The notes under the pieces: generated by a model
Told to the model about the DNA's origin: nothing
Databases searched by the model: none
What the model saw: the letters and a program-made list of their open reading frames with translations, nothing else
DNA from: Ruminococcus sp.
Lineage (GTDB): Bacteria > Bacillota_A > Clostridia > Oscillospirales > Ruminococcaceae
DNA length: 61,606 nucleotides
Direction of reading: 5' to 3'
Assembly: GCF_016283395.1 (NCBI RefSeq)
Contig: NZ_JAEEMU010000052.1
Coordinates: 1-61,606, forward strand
In this document: positions 16,166-26,199 of the stretch, piece by piece
How positions within the stretch are numbered: position 1 is the first letter of the stretch
Layout: the number at the start of each line of letters is the position of its first letter
Position numbers and translations under genes: made by a program

Positions 16166-17281
16166 ATGAAGATATTTGCAGAAAAAGCTGCAAAAACGGT
16201 GAAGCTTGCAATACTTGCGGCAGCTGTCATGTTCTGCACATTCGATACTGCGGCAGCCGCAGAAGCGGTCTATGGCAGTGTTCTGCGCTGTCTGAATGTG
16301 GTGATACCGTCACTTTTCGCCATGATGATAGTATCTGCACTTATTGTAAGGAGCGGGGCTCTTACAGTTATGCCAAGGTGGTGCGGACGCATAAGCAGGT
16401 TCGTTTTCGGAATGGAAGGGAATATTTTTCCCATATTTACTTTCGGAATGTTCGCAGGTTATCCTGTGGGAGTAAAAATGCTCTGCGAGGAGTACGACGC
16501 AGGGAGAATATCAAAAAAACGGGCAGAGCTGCTTGCAGGACTGTGCTTCGGAGCAGGTCCTGCGTTTACATTCGGCTGCATATCGCATCAGCTCTACAGC
16601 TCCGACAAAGCAGGAAAGGTTATACTTATATCCAATATCTCCGCAAACTTTATTCTTGCCTTGTTTATGTCCTTTTTTCTCAGGAACAGCTGCGGAGAGA
16701 GCAGAAATTGCAGGAAATGCAGCCTGTCATCGGATATGCTTACGGACTCTGTTGTCCACAGCGGCAGGTCAATGGCGGATATATGCATTATGATAACTGC
16801 TTTTTCGGTAGTGAATTCACTTCTTATACGCATCGGGACGGCAGCAGCAGTTGGTGAGCTTCTTGCGAAGCTCACCTGCCTCGACCGCAGGAGCGGCGAG
16901 GCTTTAGTCGCCGCATTGCTTGATATAACAAATGTTTCGGCATTGCCCTGCGGCGACTGGCTGCTGCTGCCTTACATAAGTGCGCTGGTTTCCTTTGGCG
17001 GAATATGTGTTATGTTTCAGCTCTCGGCAGTTTCAGCAGGCAGGATATCGCTGAGACCGCTGATAATGATGCGAATTGCCGCAGCTTTAATGAGTTTCTG
17101 GATATGCCGCATGATACTGCCGTATTTCATGGAATACGAAACTGTGGAAGTATCAGTTTTAACAGTGAGCAGAAACAGCGGCGGTTCGTCCGTATCGTCA
17201 GTAATGTTAGTGCTGATGACGGTGATGCTTATGTGTGAAATGAGCGGAAAAAGCAATAAAAAGCCAGCCGAAAGCACATAA
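16166..17281 (+). CDS. ylbJ: YlbJ-like sporulation integral membrane protein
   Basis: About 371 residues with roughly eight membrane segments. The region FPIFTFGMFAGYPVGVKMLC and then ISKKRAELLAGLCFGAGPAF corresponds to the Gate (nucleoside-recognition-like) core of YlbJ. In Bacillus YlbJ is a sigma-E-controlled protein needed for spore heat resistance. I take ATG 16166 because GTGGTGA lies just upstream; ATG 16145 has no ribosome binding site. The divergence from yqfC groups three spore-associated genes. Confidence 0.85.
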   Translation: MKIFAEKAAKTVKLAILAAAVMFCTFDTAAAAEAVYGSVLRCLNVVIPSLFAMMIVSALIVRSGALTVMPRWCGRISRFVFGMEGNIFPIFTFGMFAGYPVGVKMLCEEYDAGRISKKRAELLAGLCFGAGPAFTFGCISHQLYSSDKAGKVILISNISANFILALFMSFFLRNSCGESRNCRKCSLSSDMLTDSVVHSGRSMADICIMITAFSVVNSLLIRIGTAAAVGELLAKLTCLDRRSGEALVAALLDITNVSALPCGDWLLLPYISALVSFGGICVMFQLSAVSAGRISLRPLIMMRIAAALMSFWICRMILPYFMEYETVEVSVLTVSRNSGGSSVSSVMLVLMTVMLMCEMSGKSNKKPAEST

Positions 17282-17373
17282 AAATTCACTTTATAAGGCG
17301 CGATTTGTGTACAGTGACAAAAATTGTGAAAGCTTGCAGAAAAGGCTTGATTTATTGTAAAAAGGTGGTAAAA

Positions 17374-17715
<342 letters not shown>

Positions 17716-17724
17716 TGCGTAATA

Positions 17725-17852
17725 AGTTGAGAGTGGAGAATTGAAAGTTGAGAGTTAATGTATCGGCTTACGCCGATTGATTGGAAAATTTTTCAATCTG
17801 TCCCCGTCAGGGGACACAACAACTCTCAACTCTAAACTCTCAACTGTAAACT
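17725..17852. repeat. Composite palindromic element between groES and groEL
   Basis: Flanks made of permuted AGTTGAGAGT copies (17725-17757) are inverted relative to AACTCTCAACT copies (17820-17852). Between them are two hairpins, ATCGGC-TTAC-GCCGAT (17762-17777) and TGTCCCC-GTCA-GGGGACA (17799-17816), and a TTGGAAAAT/TTTTTCAA palindrome. No ORF fits. It resembles a small non-coding mobile-like unit inserted in the groESL operon. Confidence 0.75.
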
Positions 17853-17869
17853 ATATTATAAAGGAGTAA

Positions 17870-19498
<1,629 letters not shown>

Positions 19499-19605
19499 GC
19501 GGGGAGCCCCCGCAGGCTTGCCACGTTGACGCTTGCAAGCGCGCTCACTCTTAACAGGAACGTGACTTGTATATCGCTTACAGCGCGGTAATGTGATTAA
19601 AATTA

Positions 19606-19638
19606 AAGGCGGACCTACATAAATGGGTTCGCCTTTTT
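19606..19638 (+). terminator. Intrinsic terminator after groEL
   Basis: AGGCGGACC pairs with GGGTTCGCCT (with a G-U pair), then TTTTT. A short GC palindrome GCGGGG-AGC-CCCCGC directly abuts the groEL stop (19499-19513). Confidence 0.75.
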
Positions 19639-19648
19639 GTGTACATAA

Positions 19649-19850
19649 TTGTAGGGGCGAGTTCCGCTCGCCCGTTATTTCTGATTATGTTAATCGTGTT
19701 GGTTGTAGGGAACGCCGTTATCGGCGTTCCGCAAAAGTGATATAAAAGATTAAGGCGGACTCGAATTATTCGGGTTCGCCTTTTTTGTAGGGGCGGATAC
19801 TATCCGCCCGAAAACTAATCACTAATAACTAAGCACTAATCACTGATCAC
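19649..19850. repeat. Cluster of three TTGTAGGG palindromes and a short-repeat tract
   Basis: Three units each start TTGTAGGG and continue into a hairpin of different sequence: GGGCGAG-TTCC-CTCGCCC type (19649-19673), GGAACGCCG-TTAT-CGGCGTTCC (19703-19731) and GGGCGGATA-C-TATCCGCCC (19785-19810). A tract of permuted ACTAATCACT/ACTAAGC repeats (19814-19850) follows. A terminator-like hairpin stands at 19752-19786 between units 2 and 3. The whole 492-base space after groEL holds no gene. Confidence 0.75.
19752..19786 (+). terminator. Second terminator-like hairpin in the groEL spacer
   Basis: AAGGCGGACTCGAA pairs with TTCGGGTTCGCCTT (two G-U pairs) followed by TTTTTT. It closely resembles the terminator at 19606, so it is probably a duplicated copy of it. 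Confidence 0.7.
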
Positions 19851-19855
19851 CAAAA

Positions 19856-19890
19856 ACGCCTGCATTGTGAAAACTCACAAATGCAGGCGT
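19856..19890 (-). terminator. Terminator between groEL region and minus-strand genes
   Basis: ACGCCTGCATT-GTGA and TCACAAATGCAGGCGT form a 15-bp stem with one bulged base. T runs stand on both sides, so it can work in both directions; on the minus strand it ends the purD-distal unit. Confidence 0.75.
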
Positions 19891-19990
19891 ATGTTTTTGT
19901 GCGATATATAGAATTCAAAAATTATTTTTCTGAAATTCAACGCTTATGCATTGAATTTCTCCTTTTTTCGGACTATATATGAAAGCGTTC

Positions 19991-20611
19991 TCAATCATCA
20001 ACGATAGAACTTGTAAATTCCGCAACTCTGGCTTTATCGCCGTGGCAGTCCACTTCGATGTCCTCACGGGCAATGAGTTTGCCTATGGAGAAGAACAGCA
20101 GAGCGAACGCAATAGAATTTATCATGATACTGAAATAAATACGCAGTCCGATGATATTACCGAGCATTCCGCAGAACATGATAGAAATGCTGATTATAGT
20201 GAAAAGTTCCAGTTTCTTTTTATCGGGATCAAGCTGTAAAAATGTAAGACAGGTGAGTCCCGAGAAAGCTGAATGTACCATAGCCAGCAGGAGCGAATAA
20301 GGCTGATAGAAGTCGAGCCTGTAGGAATTAAGCTCCAGTATCATCATTAAAACTTCGACAACAATATATATCGTAAGACATATTTTCATCATAGTCCTGA
20401 ATCGCATAGCCGTTGACATCAGCCAGTCGCCCCACAGGAAAAGACAAAATCCGCCTATTTCCACCGTGTATGCGATGATCTCGAGTAATTTTGAAAAAGA
20501 AGAGGTATTGTTATAGGTCTTGTAATATATCAGGCATATGATGCTGAATGCAAAAAACAGCAGATTTGCGATAAAACAGTACTTTATACCGTTATTTAAA
20601 CGTTTATGCAT
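19991..20611 (-). CDS. Six-span membrane protein of unknown function
   Basis: 206 residues, about six hydrophobic segments (near 11-30, 42-62, 72-92, 100-122, 133-150 and 155-175), with a short charged cytoplasmic tail (GKLIAREDIEVDCHGDKARV). I do not recognise a family. The start lies 10 bases after the purD stop, so the two are probably co-transcribed. No catalytic motif is evident. Confidence 0.7.
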   Translation of the reverse strand: MHKRLNNGIKYCFIANLLFFAFSIICLIYYKTYNNTSSFSKLLEIIAYTVEIGGFCLFLWGDWLMSTAMRFRTMMKICLTIYIVVEVLMMILELNSYRLDFYQPYSLLLAMVHSAFSGLTCLTFLQLDPDKKKLELFTIISISIMFCGMLGNIIGLRIYFSIMINSIAFALLFFSIGKLIAREDIEVDCHGDKARVAEFTSSIVDD

Positions 20612-20621
20612 GATATGCTCC

Positions 20622-21908
20622 TTAGCTGAGAGACTTCAGAGCTCTCTGACCGATATCTTTTCTGTAGTGAGCACCCTCAAAGCTTATCTTTGATACACCT
20701 TCATAAGCCTTATCAAGTGCAGCCTGAAGAGTATCGCCCTTTGCTGTAACGCCGATAACACGGCCGCCGTTTGTGAGGAATTCGCCGTTTTCGCTAAGTT
20801 TAGTACCTGCATGATAAACGAAACAGCCCTCAACCTGACCTTTATCGTCAAAGCCGTTCATAACGATTCCCTTTGGATAGCTTTCGGGATATCCGCCGCT
20901 TGCCATGATAACGCAGGCACAGCTTCCATTATGCCACTTTATGTCCACCTTGTCAAGTTCGTGGTTGTAAATAGCCTCGAATATCTCATAGAGGTCAGCA
21001 TCAAGCATAGGAAGTACTACCTGAGTTTCGGGATCACCAAAACGGCAGTTGTACTCTATTACCTTTGGTCCCTTTGGAGTAATCATAAGTCCGAAGTAGA
21101 GACAGCCTTCAAAAGTGCGTCCCTCGGCGTTCATAGCGTTCATAGTAGGAATGAATATCTTCTCCATACATTCCTTAGCAATATCCTCAGTGTAGCATGG
21201 GTTAGGTGAAACAGTACCCATACCGCCTGTGTTAAGTCCCTGATCTCCGTCAAGAGCGCGCTTGTGATCCATAGAGGATATCATAGGAACTAAAGTTTTT
21301 CCGTCAGTGAAGCTGAGAACAGATACCTCAGGACCTGTGAGGAATTCCTCGATAACTATACGTGCGGAGCTCTTTCCGAATTTGAGTTCGTCTATCATAT
21401 CATGTACAGCTGCTACAGCTTCTTCCTCATTCTGAGCGATGATAACGCCCTTACCGAGAGCAAGACCGTCAGCCTTGATAACAGCAGGGTAGCTGTTCTG
21501 CTCTTTGAGGTAAGCGATAGCCTTATCGGACTCTGTGAATACTTCATAGAAAGCTGTAGGGATATTGTATTTCTTCATAAGCTCCTTTGAGAATACCTTA
21601 GAGCCTTCTATAATAGCGGCATTAGCCTTAGGACCGAATGTAACGAAGCCCTCTTTCTGCAAAGCGTCCACCATACCAAGTACGAGGGGATCATCAGGAG
21701 CAACTACTACCATATCGGGCTTGAGCTGCTTTGCAAGAGCAACTATTCCGTCAACGTCTGTTGCACCTACGTTGAAACATTCAGCATACTTGGATATACC
21801 GCCGTTTCCCGGAGCGCAATAGAGCTTACCGATCTTTGGGCTCTCAGCCAGTTTCATTATAATAGCGTGTTCGCGTCCGCCGCCGCCTACTACTAATACG
21901 TTCTTCAT
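20622..21908 (-). CDS. purD: Phosphoribosylamine-glycine ligase (GAR synthetase)
   Basis: 428 residues. It catalyses the second step of purine synthesis, joining glycine to phosphoribosylamine with ATP. N-terminal domain MKNVLVVGGGGREHAIIMKL; ATP-grasp region with YPAVIKADGLALGKGVIIA, the signature NTGGMGTVSP and EYNCRFGDPETQ. AGGAGGAAT precedes the ATG. It is the last purine gene of the region in the direction of transcription, separated from the others by membrane protein genes. Confidence 0.97.
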   Translation of the reverse strand: MKNVLVVGGGGREHAIIMKLAESPKIGKLYCAPGNGGISKYAECFNVGATDVDGIVALAKQLKPDMVVVAPDDPLVLGMVDALQKEGFVTFGPKANAAIIEGSKVFSKELMKKYNIPTAFYEVFTESDKAIAYLKEQNSYPAVIKADGLALGKGVIIAQNEEEAVAAVHDMIDELKFGKSSARIVIEEFLTGPEVSVLSFTDGKTLVPMISSMDHKRALDGDQGLNTGGMGTVSPNPCYTEDIAKECMEKIFIPTMNAMNAEGRTFEGCLYFGLMITPKGPKVIEYNCRFGDPETQVVLPMLDADLYEIFEAIYNHELDKVDIKWHNGSCACVIMASGGYPESYPKGIVMNGFDDKGQVEGCFVYHAGTKLSENGEFLTNGGRVIGVTAKGDTLQAALDKAYEGVSKISFEGAHYRKDIGQRALKSLS

Positions 21909-21935
21909 TGGGAAATTCCTCCTGTATGTAAAAAG

Positions 21936-22907
21936 TTATTTATTCTTAATGGTTATGCTGTCAAGCATTTCCTTTGCATCTGCAGCATCTGCATCTTTAA
22001 GGTATGTTACATAGATACTGTATGTGTATTTATCGTCTGAGAAATAATAATTATCAAGGCATCTTACATCACCGTCATCGCTCTCATTGTTGAGCTCATA
22101 ATAAATATGTTCACACTTAAAGCCGAACATATCCTTCTGGTCTCGTGTAAGTACGGAGTATGAGTTCTCTTTTTCAGCCTTTTGGTTATATAAATTATCT
22201 GCACGTTCAGCAGGAGAGCTTCCGTCATCAAAAACCTGTATAGAAGTCATTGGAAGATACATTTTTTCGACATCATCAGCTTCTGTATAAGTTTCTCTTA
22301 CCCAAAGAAAACTGTCGCTTTTCAGCTCGCCGGTAACATCATTGCAGGCATACTTTGCGCCTGTGCTGACAGTAAAGAAATCATAGTCATATATCTCAGG
22401 CTTATCTTCAAGGCGGAAATCCGATGTATACTTTACAGTTTTTGCAATTTTTTCAATTGCAGGCTTTAATATTTTTGCCTTTAACGGACTGCAGGTGCAG
22501 TCTAAAAACAGATAGTATGTATCTGTTCCGAGAACGCATGAAATAAGCGCGTTCTTTTTATCTTTTATAGTTCTCTCTGATGTACGGAAATATCCTTCGT
22601 AGGGATATCCCTTGAGCTTTTCAAGCTTGACATTTTCATCATCGTTATAGTATACCATAAGATCCTTTGCAGCTTCGGGCTTGCAGTTGAGATGATCACA
22701 CTCAATGTCTATTTCTTCGCCAAGACATTTGAAGGTATACTTATAGCCGTCTTTATGGTCTGCCTTCTTGAATCCCATAGGAACTTCAAAACTGAAAGAG
22801 TCAAGTTCATATTTGTCGGACGGATGAGTATTATAGAAGTAGACACCGAACAATACTGCACCAAGAACGATGATGACAGATGACAGAATGATAATGATTT
22901 TTTTCAT
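21936..22907 (-). CDS. Membrane-anchored exported protein, paralogue A
   Basis: 323 residues. An N-terminal hydrophobic helix (about 3-25) without a lipobox suggests an anchored or secreted protein. The rest is a soluble extracytoplasmic domain starting near SDKYELDSFSFEVPMGFK. It is a paralogue of the gene at 22994: both share the 'FSF-VP' start, SPAERAD, DMFGFKCEH/EMFGVKCEH and the C-terminal KEMLDSITIK. No known family recognised. It is 27 bases upstream of purD. Confidence 0.7.
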   Translation of the reverse strand: MKKIIIILSSVIIVLGAVLFGVYFYNTHPSDKYELDSFSFEVPMGFKKADHKDGYKYTFKCLGEEIDIECDHLNCKPEAAKDLMVYYNDDENVKLEKLKGYPYEGYFRTSERTIKDKKNALISCVLGTDTYYLFLDCTCSPLKAKILKPAIEKIAKTVKYTSDFRLEDKPEIYDYDFFTVSTGAKYACNDVTGELKSDSFLWVRETYTEADDVEKMYLPMTSIQVFDDGSSPAERADNLYNQKAEKENSYSVLTRDQKDMFGFKCEHIYYELNNESDDGDVRCLDNYYFSDDKYTYSIYVTYLKDADAADAKEMLDSITIKNK

Positions 22908-22917
22908 AGTTAAATTA

Positions 22918-22985
22918 CCCCTTTTGATTTTTCCTTTATATCATTATATTATAACGAACGGCACAGAACCCCTTCTGCTCATTCG
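22918..22985. repeat. 68-bp duplicated upstream region, copy 1
   Basis: This stretch, from CCCCTTTTGATTTTT to CTGCTCATTCG, is repeated with about two differences at 23993-24060. It fills nearly the whole gap between the two paralogous anchored protein genes. On the minus strand it contains TATAATATAAT, which may provide a promoter. Confidence 0.85.
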
Positions 22986-22993
22986 TTGTAAGC

Positions 22994-23983
22994 TTATTTA
23001 ATTGTTATGCTGTCAAGCATTTCCTTAATATCTGCCTTGTCGGTGTCTGCGTGGTAAGAAGCGAATATTTCGTAAAGCAAACCGTCTTTTTCAAAGAAAT
23101 ACTGGTCACGGCTTATACAGTCTTTTTCTTCACCATCCGAAGATGAGTTGAGTTCAAAATAAACGTGTTCGCATTTGACTCCGAACATCTCCTGCTGATC
23201 TCTGATTATTGCTGGATGTTTTTCTTGGGAATCTTTTGCTGAATTATATGATTCATCTGCACGTTCAGCAGGTGAAGAATCGGAGTACTTTTTTACAGCG
23301 ATGTTAACACAAGGAAGAAACAGTTTGTCTGGATTATCTATTTCAGCAAGCTGCTCCCTGATAATGAGATCGCTTTTGAAAGGTGTGCCTTCAAAATCAA
23401 TTGTTCTGTCGGCACAGATGTATTTTGAGCCTGTGTTTATGCTTACATAATCGAAGTCATATACATCGGGCTTGTTTTCAATGTGGTTATCATTTTTGTA
23501 TTTAACTCTTTTGACGATACGGTCCAGATCTTTTTTTACACGTTCCTCAGCAGAAGGCTTGCAATATGCGTCTATATTCATAAAATAAGTATCTGCGTTG
23601 AGGACATATTTCATATGGAGCTTACCGTCGTCTTTGAGATTCTTTTCAGATGAAAAGAAATAACCATTGTATGGAGTGTTTAAGAGCTTTTCGGGTACAG
23701 TATCTTTTCCTTCTAAATGAAATGTGGCATATGCGCTGATTGTATCAAAGCTGTTCATGATGTCGTAATTGCATATAGATATACTTGCGTCATCGCTCTT
23801 AAATGTATAATAGTTATCTCCTGATGATGCTTCTGAAGTGGCTTTGAAGCTTTGGGGAACTTTGAAGCTGAAATAATCTGTTTTATATGCTTTTGAAGGT
23901 ATGGCGTGATAGTAAATAATTCCTGAAATACCTGCTGCTGCAAGAACAAGAATAGATGAGAGTGCTATAATAATTTTTTTCAT
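22994..23983 (-). CDS. Membrane-anchored exported protein, paralogue B
   Basis: 329 residues with the same plan as the gene at 21936: an N-terminal hydrophobic helix (about 3-25) and one exported domain starting SKAYKTDYFSFKVPQSF. Shared landmarks are SPAERADESYNS, EMFGVKCEHVYFELN and KEMLDSITIK at the end. The two arose by tandem duplication, though the proteins have diverged far more than their upstream DNA. Function unknown. Confidence 0.7.
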   Translation of the reverse strand: MKKIIIALSSILVLAAAGISGIIYYHAIPSKAYKTDYFSFKVPQSFKATSEASSGDNYYTFKSDDASISICNYDIMNSFDTISAYATFHLEGKDTVPEKLLNTPYNGYFFSSEKNLKDDGKLHMKYVLNADTYFMNIDAYCKPSAEERVKKDLDRIVKRVKYKNDNHIENKPDVYDFDYVSINTGSKYICADRTIDFEGTPFKSDLIIREQLAEIDNPDKLFLPCVNIAVKKYSDSSPAERADESYNSAKDSQEKHPAIIRDQQEMFGVKCEHVYFELNSSSDGEEKDCISRDQYFFEKDGLLYEIFASYHADTDKADIKEMLDSITIK

Positions 23984-23992
23984 TGTTAATTT

Positions 23993-24060
23993 CCCCTTTT
24001 GATTTTTTCCTTATATCATTATATTATAACGAACGGCACAGAACCCCTTCTGCTCATTCG
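23993..24060. repeat. 68-bp duplicated upstream region, copy 2
   Basis: Second copy of the sequence at 22918-22985, in the same orientation and at the same place relative to the start of the following gene. The only differences seen are a shifted CC in the T-rich part. Confidence 0.85.
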
Positions 24061-24102
24061 CTAAAAGCGCATTTTATGTTAAAAACGCCGAAAAATGCAC
24101 GT

Positions 24103-24624
24103 TTATGCACTTTTTTTCTCTAATTTCATGCTTTCTGCAAGACTTCCTCCGTATATCTCTATTGAGGCACAGCAGCATACCATAACGAATGCAGCACAAA
24201 CAAGGAAACCTGACAAGCCCCTTAATGAGTTTACCTGTGTTACGATGTCCATGATGTCTTTGCCGTATTTTTCCTTGATATTGTTGCGTATGATACGGTT
24301 TACCAGCATTGAGCAGCCATAATCTGTCAGGAAAAGTAATACTGCAAGGACAATAGTGATTATGCCTCGTTTTTTCTTGAGATCCTTATATGCACAGTTT
24401 ACGGAAGCCAGTACGCATATAGGTGCGGAAACGATAATGGCTTCCAGAATAAGTCCGAACTTGATATTGGCAGGAAGAGTCTCACTTTTTACGGTCTCTC
24501 CGAAAAGAGCCGTATACAGCGAGAGATGATTATACATTATGAAAAATATGTCGAGAGCGAGTTTGATAATACAAAATAAAGCTGAAGTAAGTAATGTGAT
24601 CTTTAGTGTGTTTGATTTCTGCAT
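24103..24624 (-). CDS. Four-span membrane protein of unknown function (first of pair)
   Basis: 173 residues with four hydrophobic segments (about 8-30, 55-78, 86-105 and 136-156), a basic loop DLKKKRG and a cytoplasmic tail. It has the same length and topology as the gene at 24636, 11 bases upstream, with which it is surely co-transcribed. Family not recognised. Confidence 0.65.
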   Translation of the reverse strand: MQKSNTLKITLLTSALFCIIKLALDIFFIMYNHLSLYTALFGETVKSETLPANIKFGLILEAIIVSAPICVLASVNCAYKDLKKKRGIITIVLAVLLFLTDYGCSMLVNRIIRNNIKEKYGKDIMDIVTQVNSLRGLSGFLVCAAFVMVCCCASIEIYGGSLAESMKLEKKSA

Positions 24625-24635
24625 TTTTATGCTCC

Positions 24636-25157
24636 TTATTTGTATTTTAAATGCTTAACATGACGGTCTTCATCTATACCGAGTGCAGCGGCGGTGCAGA
24701 TAAGCACCAGTGCGCCTACAAGGAGTATACTGAAGAAGAATGTCACGTATTCTGTGCGCTGTATCAGCCAGCGTCCCGAAACATGGCTTTCAGCCATTGA
24801 AGTATGTGATATGAACAGAGCCATAACGTGCTCTATGATAAAACCTATAAGCCATAGGGCAGGGGCGACTTTAAGCGTTCGCTTACATCGTTTTGCCGAG
24901 AAAGCCCAGCCCATGCAGCTGAATATATATATCAGAAACGGCAGCCATACTATCTGAAGCGCACACAGCAGTGCTTTGCATTTGCCTGACATACCTATAT
25001 CGGGGTGATTATCCTTTATCGAATCGCTCAGGAGAGCATTGAAAACAGGCCCCGAAGTCAGATAAGCGATAACAGAGATTATAATGTAAAATATCGTGAA
25101 AGCGGCTGCGGTTATGTATAGTTTCTTTAGTGAGATAGAATTATAATTGCTGCTCAT
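24636..25157 (-). CDS. Four-span membrane protein of unknown function (second of pair)
   Basis: 173 residues with four hydrophobic segments (about 11-32, 63-85, 97-117 and 135-160). Like its neighbour it opens with a basic residue cluster and has a long first external loop. The pair could be a distant duplication, but I cannot show clear sequence similarity by eye. No family recognised. Confidence 0.65.
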   Translation of the reverse strand: MSSNYNSISLKKLYITAAAFTIFYIIISVIAYLTSGPVFNALLSDSIKDNHPDIGMSGKCKALLCALQIVWLPFLIYIFSCMGWAFSAKRCKRTLKVAPALWLIGFIIEHVMALFISHTSMAESHVSGRWLIQRTEYVTFFFSILLVGALVLICTAAALGIDEDRHVKHLKYK

Positions 25158-25401
25158 ATGTATCCCCCTCGTTTCTGAAAATATCAGTATTGCTGCGCAA
25201 TTACCGCATTATATAACATTATACCACATAATTCTGAAAATAGCAACAGACGAAAAGAAAAAATTATCGCATAAATTTCTGTTTTTTTTCAGAGTTTCGA
25301 CATTATTCCGACAGCGGCTCGAAATCAGGAGACAGGCTGAAAAGCGGCATATTTAATAATAATTGAATTAGGGAAGTGTTATTTTCATTTATCATGGAAC
25401 T

Positions 25402-25508
25402 AAGCCCTTAGCCTTTAGCCGTTAGCTATTAGCAAATGTGTCGCCTTCGGCGAATAATTTAAATAATGTGAGCGCAAGCGAACTCTTTGGGCTAATGGCT
25501 CATGGCTG
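25402..25508. repeat. Composite palindromic intergenic element
   Basis: Permuted repeats of TTAGCC/TTAGCTATTAGC (25402-25433) face an inverted tract GGGCTAATGGCTCATGGCT (25489-25507). Between them is the hairpin TCGCC-TT-CGGCGA (25440-25453). It has the same plan as the element in groESL. The rest of the 381-base spacer (25158-25538) is AT-rich and holds no gene I can support. Confidence 0.65.
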
Positions 25509-25538
25509 TATTATACAGTTTTTCTTTCCTATTTCAAT

Positions 25539-26138
25539 TTACTTTATGCTTGAGAGTATCTCTGTTATTTTGCCTTCTACGTATCCGAAATTGGTGCTCT
25601 CTGCATAGACGCAAAGGTATTTGCCGCCGAAGTCAGCAAGATAAGACCTGCAATGCAGATCATCGTTTGCAGCCCATTCATAGTAATAGAAGGTACATTT
25701 CGCAGTAGCAGTTGTACCTGTGAAGATGATATTATCATTGTTTTCGGAGTTTATGGCTTCCTGAGCGGACTTGCCGTCATTGTTCTCGGCAACATAGACC
25801 TTTAAGCCGCAGGTGGTGAAGTCCCTGTCAGTGACCATTTTCAGGTCGCAGGGCATAGCTCCGCCTTCTGTAACAGTCTCAGAGCTGTCATACTTCCATA
25901 TATTAGGTTCGGCATACATTGAGAAAGAGTGACTTTTGTAGTTGCCGTTTTTGTACTCTGTATTTTCGATAATAGGTGACATGGGAACAGGCGGAGAAGA
26001 AGCAGTTCCCTCAGTTGATGCTTCGGAAGCTGTTGAAGCGTTAGTATCTGAGGTATCATTCTTTTTATCAAGGCAGCTGCAAAATGATACTGCCATTAAA
26101 GCAGCTGCTATAAAAGCAGTGAAATGAAGTTTTTTCAT
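25539..26138 (-). CDS. Lipoprotein of unknown function
   Basis: 199 residues from ATG 26138, which has GGAGA at good spacing; the frame is open 207 bases further but that part overlaps the purH end and looks non-coding. A lipoprotein signal ends at MAVSFCSC. A Ser/Thr-rich spacer (about 28-50) leads to a globular domain (about 65-199) with SHSFSMYAEPNIWKYDSS, reminiscent of PsbP/DUF1795-like surface proteins, but not firmly assignable. Confidence 0.65.
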   Translation of the reverse strand: MKKLHFTAFIAAALMAVSFCSCLDKKNDTSDTNASTASEASTEGTASSPPVPMSPIIENTEYKNGNYKSHSFSMYAEPNIWKYDSSETVTEGGAMPCDLKMVTDRDFTTCGLKVYVAENNDGKSAQEAINSENNDNIIFTGTTATAKCTFYYYEWAANDDLHCRSYLADFGGKYLCVYAESTNFGYVEGKITEILSSIK

Positions 26139-26158
26139 ATGTATATCTCCATAATACA

Positions 26159-26187
26159 AGGCTGCGGTCAGATGTTGACCGCAGCCT
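26159..26187 (-). terminator. Hairpin after the AICAR transformylase gene
   Basis: AGGCTGCGGTCA and TGACCGCAGCCT form a perfect 12-bp stem with a 5-base loop. On the minus strand TTGTATTAT follows, a weak U run. It lies between purH and the lipoprotein gene. Confidence 0.7.
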
Positions 26188-26199
26188 GAGCATTTTATA

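Noticed and set aside
16108..16238. Longer YqfC with an N-terminal hydrophobic segment
   Set aside because: The extra codons overlap ylbJ in antisense, do not match the family, and ATG 16107 has AGGAG at the right distance.
19811..19850. Possible CRISPR-like repeat after groEL
   Set aside because: The ACTAATCACT copies are short, contiguous and permuted, without unique spacers and without cas genes; it is part of an intergenic repeat element.
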